From Lientehia sp934351765 (GTDB taxonomy: Bacteria > Bacillota > Clostridia > Lachnospirales > Lachnospiraceae), in contig NZ_JBQKGG010000001.1 of NCBI RefSeq assembly GCF_052118925.1, forward strand, positions 365,185 through 429,184: 64,000 nucleotides of DNA. The letters run 5' to 3'. Positions within the stretch are counted from its first letter, which is position 1, and each line of letters starts with the position of its first letter. The translations under genes and the position numbers were made by a program. Below, one piece after another: positions 47,608 through 55,636 of this stretch. The notes under the pieces were generated by a model. It worked only from the letters and a program-made list of their open reading frames with translations. It did not search any database and was not told where the DNA came from.

Positions 47608-48741
47608 TCACTTGATTCCGCTCACCGTCTCTCCATGATCTGAAATGGTTTTTGCCACGAAAAATCCAAGTTCTTCTATTTTTTCCCGGATTCCGGGATC
47701 TTTGTCTCCATTCATCCATCGATCCATCTGAGCTTCTATATACGCATACCCTTCCTTCTGAAATGCAATCATACACATTTCAAGATATCCGCCCGGTGTC
47801 GCATGATTCTTCGTATCCTGAAGCAATACCTCCTTCGGCTCCAGCTGTGCCTCCATATGGATCACCTCAATGCTGCCGCCTACCATCCGTTCTGCCGCTT
47901 CCTCCGGAATCTCCACACTGCGCGCAAACCGAAGAACTCCCTGATACCAGGATCGCTCTGCCAGCTCCATAAATTCCTTCAACGTTTCATCGGAAACCGC
48001 ATTCTCACTGCAGGGCAGCACCTCCACGCAGGGATCATGAAAATATTTATGCCATAATGCACGGTATGCAGAGGCCGTCTGTTCCAGTGTCAGAACCATC
48101 CCATGCTTTTTCGCCACATCCTGGGCGATATAATTAAACTCGAACATCAGATGGCAGGCAACCTGCAGCGCTAAAAACGAATTTGCCTTATTCCCGGCAA
48201 TCTCAATCACGGTTCCCGTTGGCGTTAAAAACTCCAGTGCCCTCTTTTTCCTGTCCTCCGGCCAGATTCTTCTGGGATCAAACGCTGCAAACGACACTCC
48301 TGTCTGCGATACATCATGGCCTTCAATCATACTCATCATATTAGGGAGCAGATTTGCTGCATTGACATCCTCTCCAAGCGTATCATAGTAATAGCTTACC
48401 GGTGGATTCGGTGCAAAGGAATACAGATCCGGAAGTTCTTCCCCCTGTTTCCGGAGCATTTCGTAATAAGGCTTCAGCGTTCCCTCTGTCATTTCTGCAA
48501 TCTGATTTGGTTTCACTGCCAGAATAATCAGATCCGGTCTTTTGGCCTCCAGTGCTTCACGAACCCCTCCTGCCTGGACCGGGAATGGGCATTCTGCCTG
48601 TTTTTCCTTTAATCCCCGCTCACTTCCCTTGATACCGACCACATGGGTGCTGATGGAATCTCCAAGAAGCTTTTTGTAGCAGGGCATCACATAGGTTGCT
48701 AAAAATCCCATCCCGATTATTACAATATTCTCTTTTTTCAT
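47608..48741 (-). CDS. ProC-like NAD(P)-binding protein, paralogue B
   Basis: A 377-residue protein of the same length as paralogue A (43618-44751) and similar from end to end. It has IVIIGMGFLATYVMPCYKKL at the N-terminus, ILAVKPNQIAEM, ANLLPNMM and KNHATPGGYLEM, which are the ProC-like landmarks. Both proteins keep the shared blocks CPFPV, FDPRR, KKRALEF and DTKNHATPGG, and the C-terminal SDHG-T-SG-K. It is the first gene of an operon with lacI and an SGNH hydrolase. Enzymatic activity is unknown; cofactor use is inferred from the Rossmann fold only. Confidence 0.77.
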   Translation of the reverse strand: MKKENIVIIGMGFLATYVMPCYKKLLGDSISTHVVGIKGSERGLKEKQAECPFPVQAGGVREALEAKRPDLIILAVKPNQIAEMTEGTLKPYYEMLRKQGEELPDLYSFAPNPPVSYYYDTLGEDVNAANLLPNMMSMIEGHDVSQTGVSFAAFDPRRIWPEDRKKRALEFLTPTGTVIEIAGNKANSFLALQVACHLMFEFNYIAQDVAKKHGMVLTLEQTASAYRALWHKYFHDPCVEVLPCSENAVSDETLKEFMELAERSWYQGVLRFARSVEIPEEAAERMVGGSIEVIHMEAQLEPKEVLLQDTKNHATPGGYLEMCMIAFQKEGYAYIEAQMDRWMNGDKDPGIREKIEELGFFVAKTISDHGETVSGIK

Positions 48742-48886
48742 TTTAATAGCCTCTCTCTTAATTTGCTTTATATTTTTATGCTAAATTGGGAAAATAGAGA
48801 ATTTCAGATTCTTTAATAGATATAAAAAGAAAGCAAATGTATTATCATCATCTGCTCAGAAACGTATATGAAATCGACTTGCTACT

Positions 48887-48915
48887 ATTATAAGCTATCT
48901 TGATCATTTTATCAA
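48887..48915 (-). promoter_or_regulatory. Promoter of the ProC-like B / lacI / SGNH operon with inverted repeat
   Basis: TTGATA (48910-48915), 17-bp spacer, TATAAT (48887-48892). The palindrome CTTGAT-N6-ATCAAG (48899-48916) covers the -35 box and most of the spacer. It differs from the CG-centred LacI sites, so another regulator may bind here. Confidence 0.72.
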
Positions 48916-48962
48916 GTTAAATCCACTAAATTTACAAGATAGATGATTTTCTCTGATTTTCT

Positions 48963-48991
48963 GTTTCACAGGACGAACTTTCCTGTAAAAT
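48963..48991 (-). repeat. Family A intergenic palindrome, copy 4
   Basis: On the plus strand GTTTCACAGGA-CGAACTT-TCCTGTAAAAT: 11-7-11 layout. The reverse strand loop AAGTTCG fits the loop consensus AAGTNCR of copies 1 and 2. Confidence 0.68.
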
Positions 48992-49009
48992 AAAAAATCC
49001 TACAAACAG

Positions 49010-49065
49010 AATTCAGCCGGCTGACGTTCCCTGCTCTTATGGGGATTGGTCAGCCGACTGAATTC
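49010..49065 (-). terminator. Hairpin downstream of the kinase operon
   Basis: GAATTCAGTCGGCTGAC pairs with GTCAGCCGGCTGAATTC. A T-run (TTTTTTA) follows about 12 nt later on the minus strand, so it is a probable but not perfect terminator. Confidence 0.6.
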
Positions 49066-49140
49066 GGGACTCAAACATATAACCGCATTTCTGTTTTTTT
49101 ATGTGCAGTCCTGCACCTGACAGTTAAAACCAGGCGTTCC

Positions 49141-50148
49141 TTATTTCGCCGCATACTGTTCATACAGCTTCTTTGTTTCTTCGATGCTTCGAAGTCCGCT
49201 GACAGAATCACCCGCGGAAAGGTTTGCCGCTGCGGAGGCTGCTGCAATCTTCAATGCTTCCTCCATTGGCAGCTTCCGATAAATGGAATACAGCACTCCG
49301 GCGCAGAATGCGTCTCCTGCTCCGACTGCTCCTACGATATAGCCCTTCGGCAGCTTCAGTGACGGAACCTCACAGTATGCTCTGGTCTTATCCACGCCGC
49401 AGCCAGCCTCCGGTGCATGAACCACTACAGCCTCCCTGACACCTGCTGTCATTAACTTCTTTGCGGTCGCTTCCATGGCTCCCGGGATCAGCGCACCGTT
49501 CTCATCTCTTGCTTCGATGTCCGCCAGCATACCGCCCTCGGTTTCATTGACGATCAGATAATCAATATAAGGCAGAGAGGGAAGCACCAGACGCCGCATT
49601 TCTGCCGCATCGTTGATGCTGGCCACATCCATGGCCGTCATGATTCCTTTTTCCTTCATATCATGACAGAGCCTTGCCATGGCAGTTCCGTACTGTTCAT
49701 CCGGCCGGTTAAGGGCATCCAGAAGTCCGCCGTAGCCTAAAAGCACCAGTTCCGCATCCAGTTCCTCCAGCCGCATATGCTCCTGCCCGAACAGACGGCA
49801 GGCTCCCCGGTTATGGAAAAAGGTCCGCTCTCCGGTCCCCTCCAGCGTCATCACATCCGAAAACGCTGTCACTTCGCGGTCGGTTTCCTGAACCAGAGAA
49901 ACATCGATCCCATATTCACTCAGCTTCTCCTTTAAAAAGGCTCCCGTATCATCATTTCCCGTGAGCCCGATACTCTTCACCTCAATAGACGGATCCAGAC
50001 GCTTTACGCCAACAGCTGTATTGGAAACACATCCGCCGATCCCGTAAGTCACAGACGAAATGTCCGCTAACATTCCTTTTTTCGGATAAAGATCGATCAT
50101 TTTAATAATATCGGCAACCAGAGTTCCCGCAACTGCCACACCTGCCAT
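49141..50148 (-). CDS. PfkB-family carbohydrate kinase
   Basis: A 335-residue ribokinase-fold sugar kinase. It has the N-terminal VAVAGTLVADIIKMIDLYPKKG, the GIGGCVSNTAVGVKRL substrate region, and the PfkB signature GAVGAGDAFCAGVLYS near the C-terminus with its catalytic Asp. It is the second gene of a unit with an RpiB-like isomerase (25 bp upstream), so it may phosphorylate a keto-sugar or ketose-phosphate made by that isomerase. Substrate unknown. Confidence 0.9.
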   Translation of the reverse strand: MAGVAVAGTLVADIIKMIDLYPKKGMLADISSVTYGIGGCVSNTAVGVKRLDPSIEVKSIGLTGNDDTGAFLKEKLSEYGIDVSLVQETDREVTAFSDVMTLEGTGERTFFHNRGACRLFGQEHMRLEELDAELVLLGYGGLLDALNRPDEQYGTAMARLCHDMKEKGIMTAMDVASINDAAEMRRLVLPSLPYIDYLIVNETEGGMLADIEARDENGALIPGAMEATAKKLMTAGVREAVVVHAPEAGCGVDKTRAYCEVPSLKLPKGYIVGAVGAGDAFCAGVLYSIYRKLPMEEALKIAAASAAANLSAGDSVSGLRSIEETKKLYEQYAAK

Positions 50149-50172
50149 GATTCTTCCTCCTTCTTCTGCTTT

Positions 50173-50640
50173 CTAAAGCTCCTGCTCGGTTTTCTGCACC
50201 CGCTCGTAAGCATCCTTCAAAAATGCCGGATCTGCCGGATCAAAGCCCTCCGTAAAGGTCGCATTCATAAACGCATCCGCCATCTGAACCGCACGGTACT
50301 TTCCGGTGATCAGTCCACCCATGGAAAGAACATTGCAGTTGTTGATGATCCGGCACAATCTTGCCGTTGTCACACTCTCACACAGTCCGCAGTACACACC
50401 CTTAAACTTGTTTGCCACAATATTTACGCCCATGCCGGAGCCGCAGAAAATAAAACCACGGTCAAATTTCTTCTCGGAAATGGCCTTTCCAACCTGCTTT
50501 CCGACTTCTACATAATCCAGCCCATCGGGTCCGGAAATATCCTCAATTTCATACCCCTGCTTTTCCAGGTGCTCCTTTACCGTATTCTTTAACTCTACAC
50601 CAAAAGGATCTGCACCCATGATAATTCGTTCTTTCTTCAT
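50173..50640 (-). CDS. RpiB/LacA/LacB-family sugar-phosphate isomerase, atypical
   Basis: A 155-residue isomerase-type protein. The family fold is clear (FIFCGSGMGVNIVANKFKGVYCGLCESVTTARLCR, with the catalytic-type Cys in FCGSG). But the usual N-terminal GSDHAG is replaced by GADPFG, so the active-site His is missing. This suggests a separate subfamily with another substrate. The ATG at 50638-50640 is 9 nt from GGAGG; TTG and GTG just before it are too close. It precedes the PfkB kinase and has its own promoter. Confidence 0.85.
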   Translation of the reverse strand: MKKERIIMGADPFGVELKNTVKEHLEKQGYEIEDISGPDGLDYVEVGKQVGKAISEKKFDRGFIFCGSGMGVNIVANKFKGVYCGLCESVTTARLCRIINNCNVLSMGGLITGKYRAVQMADAFMNATFTEGFDPADPAFLKDAYERVQKTEQEL

Positions 50641-50658
50641 CACCAATATCCTCCTTCT

Positions 50659-50722
50659 GAAACAATCGTTTCTTTTATTCTTATTTGTAAATTTATTATA
50701 CTAATTTTCATAAAAAAGTCAA
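50659..50722 (-). promoter_or_regulatory. Promoter and palindrome before the isomerase-kinase genes
   Basis: TTGACT (50717-50722), 16-bp spacer, TATAAT (50695-50700). Downstream of the start site lies the palindrome GAAACAATCGTTTC (50659-50672), a possible ROK-regulator operator. Confidence 0.62.
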
Positions 50723-50761
50723 TATGTTTGCCGTGCTTTTCAAAAAATCTTTTCTTGAATT

Positions 50762-52078
50762 TTATTCCGTGATCCCGTTCCGCTTCTCCGGCACTTTTTG
50801 TTTTTCCAGCTTTGCCAGAACTCCGATCACCGCCAGGGTGATCACCTCGGAGCACAAAAAGGACAGCCAGACACCGTTCAGCCCAAAGATTCTGGACAAC
50901 ACAATGGCGCAGATGGTGATTGCCACAGCGCCTCTCAGGACAGAGCCGACAATTGCCGGTCTTGCATGATCCACAGCAGAAAAATATGCTGCCAGCAGGA
51001 TATTTATTCCGGCTGCCAGAAATCCGAGACCATAAAGGCGGAGCCCTGTGTGGGCATAGGCCAGAAGCTTCAGATCCTGTTCGGTATTGAAAATGCCAAC
51101 CATTCCATCTGTCCAGAGCCAGATCGCGGCCACCATGAGAAGCTCCAGCGCACCGCAGATAGCCAGGGCCCCGGTCAGAAGTTTCTTTACCATATCCTGC
51201 TGTCCTTTTCCGTAGCAGTCGCTGATCATGGGCTGTGTTCCCTGGGCAAGTCCGTTAAAAATACACATTCCTACCATAGAAATATTCGCTGCCACACCAT
51301 AAGCCGCAACGCCCACATTTCCGGCCAGTCCCAAAATCAGCATATTGAACACGATGGTAATGACTGCCGAGGAGATTTCTCCTACAAATGCGGAAATCCC
51401 CAGCTTACAGCAGGAAACCAGCCCGGACGCTGACAGTTTTGTAAACCGGACAGTCACCTGACTTCTCCGGCTCCGAAAATGAACGGAGCACACTGCCATA
51501 GTCACTACAGGACTGAGTGCCGTTGCCAGAGCTGCCCCGGCAAACCCCATCCCCATAGGAAACATCAGCACATAGTCAAAGACAATATTGAACATGCTGC
51601 CCGCAATGGACGCCCACATGGCAACAGCAGGCGCATGATCGTTTCTGGCAAAGGCCGTAAACGTATAATTACACATAAAAAACGGTGCTCCGGACAGCAC
51701 GATGCGAAGATACGGAATTCCAAGAGCTGTCAGTCTCTCATCTGCACCGAGAAGCTCCATAAGCGGCTTTGCCGCCAGCAGTCCGCACAGCATGAACGGT
51801 ACCGAAAACAGCAGATTCCACTCCAGCGACTGGCCGAAATACCGGTCCGAAGCCTCTCCCTTCGCCCTGTTTAACCGGTAACGGGTCGCGGAACCAATTC
51901 CGATCATGGCGCCGATCGCGTACATGACACCGTAAACTGGCAAAATCAGATTTAAAACCGCCAGGCCATCTGTCCCGGACTGGACAGAAATAAAGAAAGT
52001 GTCCGCCAGAACATATATGGAAATTCCAATCATTCCGGCGACACTCTGCATGATATATCCAATAAATTTCTTTAACAT
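50762..52078 (-). CDS. MATE-family efflux transporter
   Basis: A 438-residue membrane protein with about twelve helices in two homologous halves, typical of multidrug and toxic compound extrusion proteins. Examples are YVLADTFFISVQSGTDGLAVLNL in the first half and NVGVAAYGVAANISMVGMCIFNGLAQGTQPMISDCYGKG in the second. The ATG at 52076-52078 is preceded by GGGAG within the end of the ROK gene, two bases upstream of which that gene stops, so the two are translationally linked. Substrate unknown. Confidence 0.9.
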   Translation of the reverse strand: MLKKFIGYIMQSVAGMIGISIYVLADTFFISVQSGTDGLAVLNLILPVYGVMYAIGAMIGIGSATRYRLNRAKGEASDRYFGQSLEWNLLFSVPFMLCGLLAAKPLMELLGADERLTALGIPYLRIVLSGAPFFMCNYTFTAFARNDHAPAVAMWASIAGSMFNIVFDYVLMFPMGMGFAGAALATALSPVVTMAVCSVHFRSRRSQVTVRFTKLSASGLVSCCKLGISAFVGEISSAVITIVFNMLILGLAGNVGVAAYGVAANISMVGMCIFNGLAQGTQPMISDCYGKGQQDMVKKLLTGALAICGALELLMVAAIWLWTDGMVGIFNTEQDLKLLAYAHTGLRLYGLGFLAAGINILLAAYFSAVDHARPAIVGSVLRGAVAITICAIVLSRIFGLNGVWLSFLCSEVITLAVIGVLAKLEKQKVPEKRNGITE

Positions 52079-52080
52079 TC

Positions 52081-53244
52081 TTACTCCCACAAAAGTTTTC
52101 CGCTGAATATCTGATCTGCTACAATGGATGCCGCGCCCAGCACCAGCGCATTTTTTCCGAAATAGGATTTTTTAACCGAAACACTCTGAATTCCGCGGAT
52201 CATGCTGTGCTCATTGATCAGCATTTCCAGCCGTTTTACATCCCGCTCTTTCCAGTCGATGCAGTCATGCCCCAGAATAATCATCTGCGGCTCCAGAAGA
52301 TTGACCACTCCGGTCAGAACGATAGCCATTTCCTCCATGACCTCCGAAAACACCTGATCAGCCGCCGCATTTCCTTCCAGGGCGCAGAACTGCTGAAAAT
52401 CCAGATCAAGTCCCGTTGCCTTCCGAAGCCGCCCAAGCACCGCAAAGGTACTGGCATAAACCTCCAGGCATCCCCGGTTTCCACAGCTGCAGACCGGGCC
52501 GTTCCGGTCAATGGTGATATGGCCGATCTCACTGGCGATCCCACAGCTTGTATGGTACAGATGACCGCCGCTTACAATTCCGGAACCGATTCCGTCGGAT
52601 GCACCTACAAAAATAAAATCCTCCGTCTTCTTTGCCAGTCCGTACAGCTTTTCCGCCAGCGCTGCTCCGTTATTATCATGATCAAAAAAGACCGGATACG
52701 GATAGCTGGCACGGACCAGCTCCAGGATCGGCACATTCCGGATTCCATAAAACCGGGTGGGATTTAAGATCATACCGCGGTTTAAATCCGACGGACCAAT
52801 GGCAGAAATCCCGATTCCGAGAATATTGGATTCTTTGAAAAGCAGCTTATCGATCACAGTTTTACAGTTTTTCACAAGCTCATCTGCGGTCAGGCTGTCA
52901 AATCGGATACACTCCCGGTGAAGAATGTTCAGGCTGAGATCACAGATGACACCCTCCACACGACTCCGGAAAACCAGAAGTCCCAGAAGCTTTGGCGCCT
53001 TTTTCGCGATCTGAAGCCGCACCGGATTACGGCCGCAGCTTTCGGTGAACTCCATCTCACTTTCTTCTACAAGCCCCAGCTCCATGAACTCGGTAATGAT
53101 ATTGCTGATGGTCATCTTGGTCAGCCTTGTGATCCCGGCCAGCTCCATGCGCTTATCCGCCGCACCGGTAGCAATGAGCTGAAGCAGAAGTCCCCGATTA
53201 TATTGTTTTGAACTGGTTAAATTTTTTCCTCTGAGATTTTTCAT
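52081..53244 (-). CDS. ROK-family transcriptional regulator (XylR/NagC type)
   Basis: A 387-residue regulator. An N-terminal winged HTH (LLLQLIATGAADKRMELAGITRLTKMTISNIITEFMELGLVEE) is followed by a ROK sugar-kinase-like domain with FFDHDNNGAALAE and the zinc-binding CSCGNRGCLEVYAS. The ATG at 53242-53244 lies only 9 nt after the -10 box of a near-consensus promoter, so the mRNA would be leaderless. A GTG nine codons upstream has no ribosome site and overlaps the promoter. It is transcribed with the MATE gene and may also control the isomerase-kinase genes. Confidence 0.85.
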   Translation of the reverse strand: MKNLRGKNLTSSKQYNRGLLLQLIATGAADKRMELAGITRLTKMTISNIITEFMELGLVEESEMEFTESCGRNPVRLQIAKKAPKLLGLLVFRSRVEGVICDLSLNILHRECIRFDSLTADELVKNCKTVIDKLLFKESNILGIGISAIGPSDLNRGMILNPTRFYGIRNVPILELVRASYPYPVFFDHDNNGAALAEKLYGLAKKTEDFIFVGASDGIGSGIVSGGHLYHTSCGIASEIGHITIDRNGPVCSCGNRGCLEVYASTFAVLGRLRKATGLDLDFQQFCALEGNAAADQVFSEVMEEMAIVLTGVVNLLEPQMIILGHDCIDWKERDVKRLEMLINEHSMIRGIQSVSVKKSYFGKNALVLGAASIVADQIFSGKLLWE

Positions 53245-53253
53245 AATATTTTT

Positions 53254-53282
53254 ATTATACCTGCTTCCCACAAAGTTGACAA
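53254..53282 (-). promoter_or_regulatory. Promoter of the ROK-MATE unit (leaderless start)
   Basis: TTGTCA (53277-53282), 17-bp spacer, TATAAT (53254-53259). The start codon follows 9 nt after the -10 box, leaving a 5' leader of only about two or three bases. Confidence 0.75.
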
Positions 53283-53400
53283 CCGATTTTCTTTTTTCTA
53301 TAATCGATTCTGATGCCGCCGTTGATTCTGCTCTTACACAGCTCTTCCGGTGTTCTGTACCACCGGCGGCATACGCTAACCCTTATCGGAGGATATGATT

Positions 53401-54423
53401 TTGCTTTATTTTGAGAACGACTACAGTGAGGGTGCCCATCCGAAAATCATGGAGCGCCTGCTTGAAACCAATCTGGAACCACTTTCCGGCTACGGTTCCG
53501 ATCCCTACTGCGCCTCAGCAAAGGAAAAGATCCGTGCCGCCTGCAGCTGCCCGGATGCCGATATCTATTTTCTTATGGGCGGGACCCAGACAAATGCTGT
53601 TGTCATCGGCTCCCTGCTGAAGCGCTATGAGGGCGTTGTTGCCGCAGATACAGGACACGTGAGTATCCATGAGGCCGGAGCCATCGAATATACCGGTCAT
53701 AAGGTCTTAACCCTTCCGGGAAAGGACGGAAAACTGGAGGCTGATACACTGGAGGCTTATCTTCGTTCCTTTTTTGCCGATGCCAATCATGAGCATATGG
53801 TCTTTCCAGGCATGGTTTATCTTTCTCATCCGACGGAATACGGAACCTTGTATTCCAGGGCTGAAATGACCGCTATCTCCCGGGTCTGCCGCCACTTCGG
53901 AATTCCCCTCTATGTGGATGGCGCCCGCCTGGCCTGTGCACTGGCAAGTCCCGAATCGGATCTGTCCCTTCCGGAGCTGGCAAAGCTGGCCTCGGTCTTT
54001 TATATCGGCGGGACAAAATCCGGTGGCCTCTGCGGGGAAGCCGTTGTCTTTCCGGAGCATGCTCCTTCTCATTTTCTTACCCTGATCAAGCAGCAGGGAG
54101 CCCTTCTCGCCAAGGGCCGGCTTCTGGGCGTCCAGTTTGATGCCCTGTTTACCGATGGTCTTTACGAAGAAAACGGAAGAAATGCCATCCTCATGGCGCA
54201 GAAATTAAAAAAAGCCCTCGTTTCCAGGGGCTATCATCTGCTGCTGGACACGCCGACTAATCAGATTTTCGTAATTCTGGAAAATGAACAGAAACGCCGT
54301 CTGGAAAACAAAGTAGTCATGAGCTTCTGGGAAGCTTATGACGAGACCCACACGGTTGTACGGTTTGCAACCAGCTGGGCCACCAGGGAAGAAGATGTCG
54401 ATGCACTGATTTCCCTTTTATAA
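53401..54423 (+). CDS. Low-specificity threonine aldolase-family protein
   Basis: PLP enzyme of 340 residues that would split threonine or a related beta-hydroxy amino acid into glycine and an aldehyde. It has FENDYSEGAHPKI at the start, LMGGTQTNAVVIG, DTGHVSIHEAGAIE, HPTEYGTLYS, LYVDGARLACAL and the PLP-lysine motif FYIGGTKSGGLCGEAVVF. I chose the TTG at 53401 because GGAGG is 8 nt upstream and family members begin at this residue; the ATG at 53395 is only 2 nt from GGAGG. Monocistronic, ending in a bidirectional terminator. Confidence 0.9.
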   Translation: MLYFENDYSEGAHPKIMERLLETNLEPLSGYGSDPYCASAKEKIRAACSCPDADIYFLMGGTQTNAVVIGSLLKRYEGVVAADTGHVSIHEAGAIEYTGHKVLTLPGKDGKLEADTLEAYLRSFFADANHEHMVFPGMVYLSHPTEYGTLYSRAEMTAISRVCRHFGIPLYVDGARLACALASPESDLSLPELAKLASVFYIGGTKSGGLCGEAVVFPEHAPSHFLTLIKQQGALLAKGRLLGVQFDALFTDGLYEENGRNAILMAQKLKKALVSRGYHLLLDTPTNQIFVILENEQKRRLENKVVMSFWEAYDETHTVVRFATSWATREEDVDALISLL

Positions 54424-54445
54424 AAAATATAGCTTTGCATATTTT

Positions 54446-54484
54446 ATAAAAGCTCCGGAGAATTTTCTCCGGAGCCTTTTAAAC
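54446..54484. terminator. Bidirectional terminator
   Basis: GCTCCGGAG-AATTTT-CTCCGGAGC with T-runs on both strands, between the convergent aldolase and amidase genes. Confidence 0.9.
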
Positions 54485-54496
54485 TTTTTCTTTGTT

Positions 54497-55636
54497 TTAT
54501 CTTCCGAAATAATTATCAATGCCATTGGCGATTCCCTGAACGATCCGGTTCTGGCAGGCTGCTGTTGCCATCTCAGCGTCCTCCGACGGATTACTCATGT
54601 ACCCCATCTCCACAATGGTCACCGGAACCTCACACCAGTTGATCCCGCTCATGGTATCTGTCTCCCAGACACCGTTATTCGGAAATCCGCTCTGGGCAGT
54701 CATGCTGTTCACAATACAATCGGAAAGACTCCGGCTTGCACTGTAGATCTGGCTGCACCAGGGATTCGAGGAGGTCGGACAAATCGTCATAGCACCTGTC
54801 TTACTGCTGTTGTCAGAGCCGTTGGCATGGATCCGCACAAACGCATCTGCTCCTGCCTGGTTGGCAATGGCAGCCCGCTCGGCATTGCTGATATTGACCT
54901 CGTTGGTCTCCCGAATCATGAGAACCTGATATCCTCTGGACAGAAGCTCATCCCGCAGCTTCAGGGAAACCGCCAGATTTAACTCATATTCATCCCAGCC
55001 TGATACCGATCCGGCTGTTCCGTAGGATACCTTTTTCTTCATCTCCGATGCGCCCGGGCCGATGGGCTCCTTTTCATTGTTTCCCTTTGCCTGATGACCG
55101 GCATCAATGCAGACCAGAGGACCGCTGCCGCTGTGGTAGATCCCCGTTCCGGCCTGTCCGCCGGAGGGCATCACAGCAGGAGCCGCCGGTTCCTCCGTAG
55201 TCAGATATTCCGAGGCGATATAACAGTTCCGCCCGTTATAATCCACCCGGCTCCAGGCCTCACCAATCCCGGTCCGCCGGATAGACGCACCGGCGCGGAG
55301 CTTTCCCAGTCCTTCCGAGGCTTTATCCGCCGCCGCACGGATATTGACCGTGTCCGTGGCATAAACCGTTTCGTCTACATCAGTAAAGACAGCTTCCGTG
55401 GTTTCCGGAACCGTCGTTTCCGGCTCTGTCGTCTCTGTCTCTGTGGTTACTTCTGCGATTGTCTCCAATACATCGGTTTCTTCCCCTGTTTCCGCCGGTG
55501 AAAGTGTCACCGCACTGCTTTTCGTTTCCGCTGCTGTCTCCGAAGCACCTGTCCTGCAGCCTCCGAGAAGTCCGGAACAGACAAGCGTCACCATAAGCAG
55601 GGCTGCCGCCGTTCCTTTCCTGATCTGCTTTTTCAC
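54497..55636 (-). CDS. N-acetylmuramoyl-L-alanine amidase lipoprotein with SH3 domain
   Basis: A 379-residue cell-wall hydrolase. Signal peptide and lipobox LLGGC (Cys at about 27), then a long Thr/Glu-rich linker, a bacterial SH3 domain (YATDTVNIRAAADKASEGLGKL, residues ~90-150) and an Amidase_3 domain. The zinc ligands are in VCIDAGHQAK, DEYELNLAVS and VRIHANGS, and the catalytic Glu in VTIVEMGYMSN. The start overlaps the mnmA stop by four bases, so it is the last gene of the iscR-nifS-nifU-mnmA operon, an unexpected companion for tRNA thiolation genes. Confidence 0.92.
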   Translation of the reverse strand: MKKQIRKGTAAALLMVTLVCSGLLGGCRTGASETAAETKSSAVTLSPAETGEETDVLETIAEVTTETETTEPETTVPETTEAVFTDVDETVYATDTVNIRAAADKASEGLGKLRAGASIRRTGIGEAWSRVDYNGRNCYIASEYLTTEEPAAPAVMPSGGQAGTGIYHSGSGPLVCIDAGHQAKGNNEKEPIGPGASEMKKKVSYGTAGSVSGWDEYELNLAVSLKLRDELLSRGYQVLMIRETNEVNISNAERAAIANQAGADAFVRIHANGSDNSSKTGAMTICPTSSNPWCSQIYSASRSLSDCIVNSMTAQSGFPNNGVWETDTMSGINWCEVPVTIVEMGYMSNPSEDAEMATAACQNRIVQGIANGIDNYFGR

